The position numbers were made by a program, and so were the translations under genes. A stretch of 64,000 bases of DNA from positions 1-64,000 of the forward strand of contig VCJN01003150.1 of the NCBI GenBank assembly GCA_006384855.1, given 5' to 3'. This stretch comes from Tetraselmis striata. Taxonomy: Eukaryota > Chlorophyta > Chlorodendrophyceae > Chlorodendrales > Chlorodendraceae. Below the pieces are notes generated by a model, which searched no databases, had not been told where the DNA came from, and was given only the letters and a program-made list of their open reading frames with translations. Shown one piece after another: positions 56,339 to 64,000 of this stretch (position 1 is its first letter; every line of letters starts with the position of its first letter).

Positions 56339-59023
56339 CTAGACAGTGATGTTGGTGATCGGGAACTTCTTGTCGATGCGCTTGAAGATGCCGCTGATGA
56401 CCTTGTTGGGCCCCACCTCGTACGCCTTCTCCATCCCCTTCTCCTGCAGCGTCACCAGCGTCTTCTCCCAGAGCACGGGCGACGTGAGCTGCGTGGCGAG
56501 GCGGAGGAGGCGAGCAGACTGTGGTTAGGCGCTGCGTTTGGGGCGTTGCCAGCCCGAGGCCTGCATGGAGGGGGTGGAATTGTTTGGGGGGGCTGGAGAG
56601 GGGGGCACTGGCGGCCAACCTGCTTCACGAGGATAGCCTTGATGACCTCGGGTTCCGAGTGGGGCGTCGCGTCGACGTTGGACACCACCGGGATGCGCGG
56701 CTCCACGATGGCGGTGTTGGCCAGCGCCTCCTGCAGCTTCTCGGCCTGCCCAGGAGCACCACCGCACCGCCTCAGCCACCATCTGATTCACCACCCACCG
56801 CATTGCCCTACCCCGGGCCAGCATCGCGTCGGCTTGCTGCCTCCGGCCACCTCGCAGCAGCCAGCGGCTATGTGCCCAGCGTGCCAAGCGGTGGGCGGCG
56901 CAGACAGCGGTGCGGCGGGGAAAAACTTGGCAGCTGGGGCGCGCACCGCGGGGGCCATGAAGTCGGTGTGGAAGGCGCCGGCGACCTTGAGGCGCACGGT
57001 CATGCGCGCCTTGAACTCGGGCTTGGCAATGGCGTCCACCGCGTCGCAGGCCTGGAGGACAGCCACGGCGCAGCACGCTCATTCCCCAGACTGGTGGCCC
57101 CTCTTCATGTTTGTTCTTCTCCCATTTTTGACATTGCGTTCCCAGCGTGCAGGGAGGAGGGAAAGAGAGGGGGAGGCGGGCCCGGCACCTCAATGCTGCC
57201 CGACACCGCGTAGTTGCCGGGGCACAGGTAGTTGGCCAGCTTGATGGCGCCCTCCTGGCCCACCATCTCGCTCGCCTTGGCGCAGATGCGCTCCACCACG
57301 TCCGAGTCGAGGCCGATGATGCTGCACATGCCGCTGGGGGTCAAGTCTGCCGCCGCCTGCAGGAGCGCCAGACGCCATCATTAGGCCCGTGCCCCCCCCC
57401 CCCCCCCCCCCCTCCCCCACTTCCTGGCCTGCTTGAGCCAGGCGTAGGGAAACAAGCACTAAGGCCGCCGGGAAGCTAGAAGCACCGCACGCCGCTTCAG
57501 GGCCGGCTGATATCTGCTTAAGGGGCGCAGCATGCAGCTAGGCTGCATGGGAGGCGTTGCCCTCCGTACCTGCATGCTCTCGCCGCGGATCTGGACAAGC
57601 TTCAGGCCGTCCTCAAAGCTGGTGGGTGCCAACGGGGGAGCCAGGGGGTCAGCGAGCCCCCAAAGCCGGCACGTGGGGCGGGCAGGAGAGGAGGGGGGAT
57701 CACGGCGGGTCAGCCCACCTCATGGCGCCTGCGTAGGCAAGTGCGGTGTACTCGCCCAGGCTGAGGCCGGCAGCCACGTCGGGCTGCACGTCGCCCTCCA
57801 TCTCCTTCAGCAGCTCCAGCGCCGCAAAGCTGGCCACGTAGATTGCGGGCTGGCTGACCGCAGTGGAGTCGAGCTTCTCCGTCGGGCCTGCCGGCAACGC
57901 AGCAGTGGGGCGGCGTGATCAGAGTGCTGGCCGATACCCTCCCCTTGCATGATTCAGTCTGGTCCCAGGCGCCAGATTTTGGGCTACAAGCAGGCTCGGT
58001 CGCGCGGAAAACCCACCGTCCGTGCAGACTTTGAGAAGGTCGTAGCCGAGGATGTCACTCGCCTGCTCAAACAGGCCCTTGGCCGCAGCGGACTTCTCGC
58101 ACACCTCCTAACAAGCGATGCCGCCACATTGTCAGGCCAGGAGCCCTTCTGGGATGCCTGCGGATGGGCTGCGCCAAGCGCACACCTCCCCCAGCAGACA
58201 GCGTGCTACCCCGCCATCCAGGACAGGGCCTCTTCAGGCCCGGGGGGAGGTCGGCAATATGCGCCGATCCAGACATAACTACAACCCACTCTGTATCCCC
58301 CCCCCCCCCCCCCCCCTGCCCACCTTGCCCCTGAAAACACTTTACTGGGCGCGCCGCTGACGCCAAGCCAGTGAGAGCGGAGGGCGTACCTTGGCCATGC
58401 CCACGCTCTGCGCGCCCTGCCCAGGGAAAAGAATCCCGATCTTGGGCGTGTAGTTCGCAAACTTGTCGTCAGCCTGGTGGGCACGAATCGTCGGGGGTGT
58501 CAGGGAGTCGTGGGCGGGACGGCAGCCCGGGGCCTTGCGCTGCGGGAAATGCAGAAAGGCAGAATGCACAAAAAGCACAGAGCGGACGGGGGCCAAGGGG
58601 AGACGGGCGGCGGAGCATGTCCTCACCGCCGACATGACAGTCCTGCGGCTGGCGCCCATCGCGCGGGACGCGCGCCTGCCAGCATGCAGCAAAAGTCATT
58701 AGGTTTACGGGCTGTCGAGACCCCAGCGGATCCCCCCCCCCCCCCCCCCCCCCGGGGGGGGATTGTAAGAGTATGAGATCAGACAGCAGCGGCCGCCCTC
58801 TCGTCGTCGGGCAACAGCGCGAGTTCTCGAGGCACGCGGGGAATCGACAGTCCAGGTGCAGGCAAGGGGCAACCGGCGGAAAAGGGGGGGGGGGGGGGGG
58901 GGGGGGAGGGGGGGGGTCGCTCGCGGCCACGTCAGGCGGGAAGGTCGGCGCAACTCACTTGCTCGCGGCGCGGCTGCCGAGGCGGAGGGTGGCCGGTTTG
59001 GCAATCGACATCGTGGTGGCCAT
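56339..59023 (-). CDS. MCAT: Malonyl-CoA:ACP transacylase, plastid (FabD type)
   Basis: Ten exons, all phases closing: 58959-59023, 58627-58675, 58390-58473, 58017-58107, 57719-57887, 57570-57618, 57189-57356, 56947-57051, 56620-56745, 56339-56488; 351 aa. After an Ala/Arg/Ser-rich transit region come ILFPGQGAQSVGMAK, the nucleophile elbow GLSLGEYTALAYAG (catalytic Ser), QIRGESMQ (malonate-binding Arg), the catalytic His in VAGAFHTDFMAP, and RIPVVSNVDATPH near the C-terminus. It moves malonyl from CoA to acyl-carrier protein, committing carbon to plastid type II fatty-acid synthesis. GLSLG replaces the bacterial GHSLG, as I recall for plant enzymes. Introns 1, 3 and 6 hold long C/G tracts, here mostly G on the sense strand. 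Confidence 0.97.
58732..58761. repeat. C22-G8 palindromic homopolymer
   Basis: A run of 22 C is followed immediately by 8 G inside MCAT intron 1. It is a perfect self-complementary junction. A long G tract (58886-58906) follows in the same intron. Confidence 0.95.
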
Positions 59024-61146
59024 GGCGATGGCGGATGGGCCGGAAAGTTCTCGGCAGAGACCACGAGCAGGGACGAGGTGCGGTGTACGGAAAAGTGGAA
59101 GGTGGACAAATACTGTTACAGGTCCAGGTGGCGGTAGCCTTTGGGTTCGTGCGAACGATGGCGGATGGGGGCGTCGTTTGGCGCGAGCGCGCCATCAGTC
59201 GTAACTCGATGCCGAGAATAAGCACCGCAGAAGCAGGCGGCGCTCGGGCACCGCTGGCGGCTAACATGCGCCGATGGATCGCGATCTCACCTCATCACAG
59301 CACCGATCGTCGATCGATCGACGGATCAGGACCATCGCTCCTGTGTCACGTGAAGTAGAAGCTGGCATCAGCGCGCCTCGATGTCTCGCCTTAACCTACA
59401 GGGTATTTCAAAGGGAGGGGGCGGTGTGCTTTGCCGAAAAGGTGCCTTGGCTCCGGTTACCTACAGTGCTTTCTACTGCAGGAGCCTGTCGGCAACCCGC
59501 AAGGACATGAAACACGAAGCCGTGGTGCCAGTCCTGTCCCGGGGGCGGAAAAAAACATGAAGCACGAAGTGAGGGAGGGGCGGACGCGGCCCGCCACATG
59601 GTAGACGGGGCGCGAAGATGGAAGATGGGGACAGTAGAGAGTCTGCTAGTTTTTACATAGGATACCCGCACAGGGTTCGACTCATAGCGATGTGCTAGAG
59701 CTGACCATGCTTTGTCAAGACGGTTTTCTTTGTCTAATATTTAAGTGTTGTAGCATGTCCCCGGTGCCGCGGTCCATGCCGGTACTTGTTACGCGATGTG
59801 TAGCTGCGTTGCGGCAGGCCCGGCGGCACCACCCCCACCCCCACGTGGTGGGCGCTGGCAGCCCCTAACCCCTGTGTCCTACCTGCTGGGTGCGGCAGGG
59901 GGTTGAGCGGGGTGGCCGGTTGTGTCGGGTCCTTGGATCCTGCGACGACCAGAGAGCCCTATGGGGGCTTTTCAAATACTACTCGTAGTCATGGTAGTGC
60001 CTGCTGGCGCCGCCGGGCAGTAGCCATGTGCAACCTCGGCCTAAAACTAGTTCATGTACGACCTCGGCCTCACGTCGGCCTCTCCGAGATCCGCCTACGG
60101 GTGGGGAGGGCGAGTGTACGACTCGGACGGGGGCAGCCGCCTACTCGCACAAGGGATGTTCAAAATATCGTGTTCTTTTACCTCGGCATGACCCATGACC
60201 GACCTGCAGAAGATCTGGCGTACTTCCCACCCGTACGTGTTTCACTTGTGAATCACTCGAATTCCCGGCCTAGTACAACGGAGTGTTCGGCGGCGCCATG
60301 CGGCCGACCCGTTCGGAACATACACCCGGGAAACCCTCAGCCGTCGTGAGAGAACGGGCGAGGGCGGCGAGCTCGAGGAGACGGGAGCCCGGCACTTACA
60401 AAGGCGGGGCGAGCGTTCGCGGGCGGATAGGACTGCCATGGCAGCGACTCATGGGCAAGGAGACATGAGCCAGAGTGTCCTCCAGGAGTCGCAGCCACGC
60501 ACGCGGCGGGAGGAGTCAGCTCGCGGCAAGCTCGGTCTGACCATAGACGGGCGGGTACAGCGATGGGGTGCGATGCGGAGGCGAGCGGCGCGCAGGCGAG
60601 CATGACCAGCATGCCGACCACGGAGCGGACTGGGGGGCTGGAGCCTGCCTTTCCCCCTCCAAACCTTTTGGGGGATCCTACCGCAATAAGAGCTCAAGCG
60701 GGCGACCTGGAGGCAGCATCGGCGGACCGCGGCCGAGGCCAGCGGACCGCCATAGTCGGCGCCCGGTGGGCGATTAGCACCGCAACCTGCGGAATGTTTT
60801 CAGCGATGGCGGCAGGTGGAACCAAGATGCAGCACGACGACCGAAAATTGCGCGGTGCCCGGGCATTGCATATGTCGTAGAGGAAATTGCATTCGTAATC
60901 CCCGGACTGCCAAATAGCGGTAGTCACTCGTACTGGCGACTACCCGTAGTTATCCGGAAAAGAACACAGCTACTGATCATGTGATGGAATGAGGCGGGGT
61001 TTGGGAACGAAAGAGGATGGCCAAAAGCTTGAGATGTAATCGCACTATATGTGATCCCTACTATGGATAGAGATGGTTGGGTCTAAGAACAACTCTGTCT
61101 TAGCGATGGAGAGCAGCAGGCTAGCACGTTGTAATCAATTTCAATT
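59024..61146. other. MCAT upstream region, no gene accepted
   Basis: It includes the MCAT promoter. A minus-strand ORF at 60337-60621 begins with a signal-like stretch (MVGMLVMLACAPLASAS) but has no recognisable domain, so I do not annotate it. No repeat or RNA gene was identified. Confidence 0.45.
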
Positions 61147-62270
61147 TCAATTGACGCTGTGCGCTCGTCGCATATATACTTGCCACGCGAATTGGCTTTC
61201 GTCGTAGGCGAAAGCGCGCAATGCACGGCAGGCGGAAATATGAAACCCTAACATTTGAAAGGTAGAAGGCGGTGTGGTTTGCCAAGCTCTATCTAGGGGC
61301 ATGACGCAAGGGGGCGCCGGCCACTCTGAGGGGCAGACGAGGGGTGGCCAAGAAGCCGGGCGGGCCGGACACCGGGCCCCCAGCGGGAGCCGAAAGGCGA
61401 CCACGAGGTGCTTTGGAGGATCGACGCCGTCGCGCACGCCAAGGCGGCCGGGCGCGAAGAGGTCCGGGGAGGGCGGGAAGACAACCACTTTGGACGCCAT
61501 CTCCGAGAGGCGCTAGCGCCAGCTCATGCACGGCCAATAGGGCACGATGAAGGTGGCCGCCGCGCCGGAGGTGTGGAGTTTGATGATGATATCGTCGGTG
61601 ACGCCCCAAGGGGGTTGCACTAGTCGTGTTCGCGACGCCACATACATGCCGTCGCAGAGGCGCATGCTGTCGGTTGCCTCACTGCAGGGATCGCGCTAGC
61701 GGGAGTTCATTGTAGCGCGTGACCCGCGCATTTTTCATTACAGCGAAGCGGTCGAAGGTGTGGCGACCCTAGATGTTTTCGCGGTGATTGAAGTGGCGAA
61801 GGTTGAACGCCCAGCCGTCGTAGTCGATAATGGTAGTCACGGCTGAGTCGATCAGCCCATATGTTCGCAGTGGTCATAATGTAGCGCGCGCGAGTGGAGA
61901 TTTCCTAAGTACTTAATGTCGAGGTTAGACGACAATTTTCGCAGCTCTGTCATGCTGAGCAAGGGAGAACGTACGGGAGGTGAGGTTGGCGAGGGTGTAA
62001 ACCACCCCCATGTTGTTCTCGTGAAGAACTACACGTCGATCTCGCAGCTCGGTGAGGAAGGTGAGCACGACGTAATGGACAGCCTTGAGCTCCTTTAGTG
62101 TGATGTGTACTTCGCGGTCGCCGTCGCACCAGAAGCCGCGCGCCTCGGTGGTCTCGTTGAGGACGGCTCCCCATTCGTAACTAGAGCTGTCGACGTGCAT
62201 GTAGACGGTCTCGACGGGCTTGTAGAGCGGCATATGCAATAGTGTGCAGGGACTGCGGCCCACCACTCAA
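61147..62270 (-). mobile_element. DIRS-type RT/RNase H remnant
   Basis: Minus strand, in order: RNase H (MHVDSSSYEWGAVL, HITLKELKAVHYVV, VVLHENNMGVVYTL), then LSMTELRKLSSNL and ARYIMTTANIWADRLSRD, then the RT/RH tail (GRHTFDRFAVMKNARVTRYN, QPPWGVTDDIIIKLHTSG, AAATFIVPYWPCMSW, stop, RLSEMASKVVVFPPSPDLF). The series matches the post-RT region of DIRS/Ngaro retroelements in other genomes. It is broken by several stops and frameshifts. The Asp expected in the HExN block (usually HEDN) is Asn, a likely dead RNase H. No recombinase was found downstream. Confidence 0.8.
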
Positions 62271-62312
62271 GGTCACGCCGGATCTAGTGCGTCAGACTCG
62301 TTCAAATCTGCC

Positions 62313-62450
62313 CGATACCCTAGCACCGGCCGGGCACATGTCGTGCACGCCTTTGCGCGCGCGCGTCTGTCTTCTGGCCCGCCGGGAGCACTGTTTCCAC
62401 CCCCTTCCTGCCCACAGTCTCCGCAGCTCGGGCCCGGCTCGCGGCTTCCG
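62313..62450. repeat. Direct repeat, left
   Basis: Matches 63867-63994 (shared gataccctagca, agcaccggccgggcaca, cacgcctttgcgc and cccacagtctccgcagctcg). It starts about 45 bp after the RNase H remnant stops. Confidence 0.85.
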
Positions 62451-63866
62451 TTGTAAGCGGTGGAGCATCTTCCAGTGGAGTGAGCACTTTCACTCACCAT
62501 CACCTCCGCGGTTGAGCCGTTTAGGTTATGGGCCCTCACACGTCGCGTGGGCGCGGGCAGGGTGCAGAGAAAAGTCCGTGTGTCCGGCGCACTTCCGTTC
62601 AAAAAACGGCCGACGCGGCTGCCACGAGGGCGACGAAAACAAGCCCACAAGGGGCGGGGGATGCACGCTGAGCCTCCGGGGCCAACGCACAACCCTCCCG
62701 ACACCGTATTGGGGTTCCGCCTACCGGCCCGCCAAGATAGCCAGCCAGCAGGGCTGCGCTCAACACACCATATTGGGGTTCTACCGCCCCGAGAAAGCCA
62801 GCCTCCGGGGCTGCGCTCAACAAACTAGTCCGCGGGATTTTGTCGAACCACCGTTGTGCTTAGCTATTGGATTCAAACCTCAAAGATAGACTTCGAACAC
62901 ACACCTCGCGTCGAGCCAAGCCGTCACACGGCGTGGTTCCACTAGCAATACCACCGGAGGCGGATATGGAAAAAACGACCGGCGAGCTTTTGCTTCGTGG
63001 AAGGACCGCCGGACGACCGTCACGGAGCTGCTCTGCGGATCCCCGGACCCCGGACAACGTGAACACAGTGGAGCGTTTCAGCGCGGATCGCGCCGCTTGG
63101 AAGCCATCCGGGATGGATCGTCGCAGCGAGAACGACACGCGAACCGCCCAGGCGCCTACCTACCCATGGCCCGCCTATCACGTCCCGCCTGCCAGTAGGT
63201 CCCGCTTACATGTCCGACGAGGCCCCCATTCTCTCCCAAAGCTTCCTACCGGAATGGGGACGCAATCCGGCCTCGTTCTACCGGACGGTCCGAGGATGCA
63301 ACCCTGTGTATGCTCCTAGCATGCACCGCTGCAACACAGTGCGGTCGGAGCGTCGCATCGAACCAGCTCGTATCCCACGACCAAGTATCCGGCAACCGAA
63401 AGAGCGCCAATACCATGTTGTCAACGGAGGGGGAGCGACCCGTCCTCGGCCGACAGCGGCAGCCCGCAGAGCTATGCGGGTCGACCGTGCTCAGCAGCCC
63501 CGACGCTCGAAGAGAGGCTGCCGGAGAGCATCCTTCGCGGCGCACTGCCCGGTACCGCCCATGGCCCGAAAATGACGTCCTACTCGCAGCCTCGCCCATA
63601 ACGGCGAGAACAACCTCCTGCGGATAAGCCGAAAGTCCGCCAAAGACAAGCAACACAGCGAGGACCGAGATGCTGCAGCACGCGGGAGCGCGTCGAACGG
63701 AAGCTATCAGGGATGTATAGGGTAGTCGCTATTGATTACCGCAACTATTCAGTAATACATTGGCGATGCATTAGCACAAGATTCCGCCCATCGTTCCAAT
63801 TGCACACAACGGTAAGACGGAGATGACCGCAAGTGTACAATTGAGGGGGGGGTGTTGGAAACTTCC
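62451..63866. other. Region between the direct repeats
   Basis: 1.4 kb with overlapping ORFs on both strands (for example 62867-63319 + and 63246-63656 -) but no recognisable domain. It may be the interior of a non-autonomous element bounded by the direct repeats. Confidence 0.45.
62703..62826. repeat. Two-copy tandem repeat (about 60 bp)
   Basis: tattggggttccgcctaccg...gggctgcgctcaacacac is followed by tattggggttctaccgcccc...gggctgcgctcaacaaac. Confidence 0.75.
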
Positions 63867-64000
63867 GGATACCCTAGCAACGGTCGATACATTAGCACCG
63901 GCCGGGCACACGTCTCGCACGCCTTTGCGCCGGGCGCTCTGTTTCCACTCTCTTTCTACTGCCCACAGTCTCCGCAGCTCGACCCCGGCTCACTGCTCCA
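63867..64000. repeat. Direct repeat, right (may continue past the window)
   Basis: Counterpart of 62313-62450, about 1.55 kb away, with small indels. The window ends within or just after it. Confidence 0.85.

Noticed and set aside
55820-57244. Long plus-strand ORF (474 codons)
   Set aside because: It runs antisense through MCAT exons 7-10 and their introns, has no domain, and mirrors a GC-rich coding strand.
57719-57887. GLSLG instead of GHSLG in MCAT as a loss of function
   Set aside because: Ser, Arg and His catalytic blocks are all present, and to my knowledge plant enzymes also carry GLSLG, so this is a lineage feature.
60337-60621. Possible small secreted protein (signal-like start)
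   Set aside because: No domain, no supporting context and very GC-rich; the signal-like stretch alone is not enough.

Overview
The window is nuclear DNA from a green alga, most likely a chlorophyte. The genes are GC-rich and intron-dense, with GT-AG introns of about 50-1500 bp. Several products are plastid- or plant-type: a FabD-type malonyl-CoA:ACP transacylase with an N-terminal transit region, a protochlorophyllide-oxidoreductase-like reductase, a plant-type TOM22/TOM9, a hypersensitive-induced-reaction (HIR) band-7 protein, and a plant-type glycerol-3-phosphate transporter homologue. No rRNA, convincing tRNA, CRISPR array or bacterial operon was seen. I could not narrow the lineage further.

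Layout. 1-6.1 kb is repeat-rich and essentially gene-free: a near-identical 1,524-bp-period direct repeat, then a decayed ORF of an unknown repeated family. 6.9-8.75 kb holds a GDS-motif PC-esterase/TBL-like membrane protein (+). 10.9-12.0 kb holds HIR (-). 13.2-20 kb is a nest of decayed tyrosine-recombinase (DIRS/Ngaro-like) retroelements, plus a second copy of the unknown ORF family. 20.8-23.7 kb holds an MFS organophosphate transporter (12 exons, -). This is divergent from a TOM22 + SDHAF3 pair (24.6-25.7 kb, +). 28.8-30.3 kb holds a SnoaL/NTF2-like protein (-). 32.4-34.4 kb holds the POR-like reductase (7 exons, +). 35.5-36.7 kb is a 5'-truncated LINE with its own target-site duplication and a second insertion nested inside it. 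36.9-40.2 kb holds an F-box protein (-), divergent from a roughly 13-kb, about 20-exon gene for a very large extracellular membrane protein (41.1-54.0 kb, +). 55.1-55.6 kb is a broken LRR-like fragment. 56.3-59.0 kb holds MCAT (10 exons, -). 61.2-64 kb is a dead DIRS-type RT/RNase H remnant with flanking direct repeats.

How the genes relate. They are unlinked housekeeping genes rather than a pathway cluster: plastid fatty-acid initiation (MCAT), a plastid reductase, mitochondrial import and complex II assembly (TOM22, SDHAF3), solute transport, and cell-surface or wall functions (PC-esterase, giant surface protein). TOM22 and SDHAF3 lie 111 bp apart on one strand with no ATG between them, so they are a candidate bicistronic unit. 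Exon joins given below were derived by hand from reading-frame continuity across GT-AG sites. Where every phase closes (MCAT, transporter, reductase, SnoaL protein) I regard the models as strong.

The most unusual signals are four. (1) A dispersed, previously unnamed (to me) MITE-like family has about ten copies, most of them in introns of two neighbouring genes. (2) Long C homopolymers lie in introns, strongly biased to C on the sense strand and often next to splice sites. (3) The giant surface protein combines FN3-like, Pro-rich, cadherin-like sandwich and chitobiase-type modules with repeated Gly-tract-RRL motifs. (4) Transposon insertions are nested inside one another.
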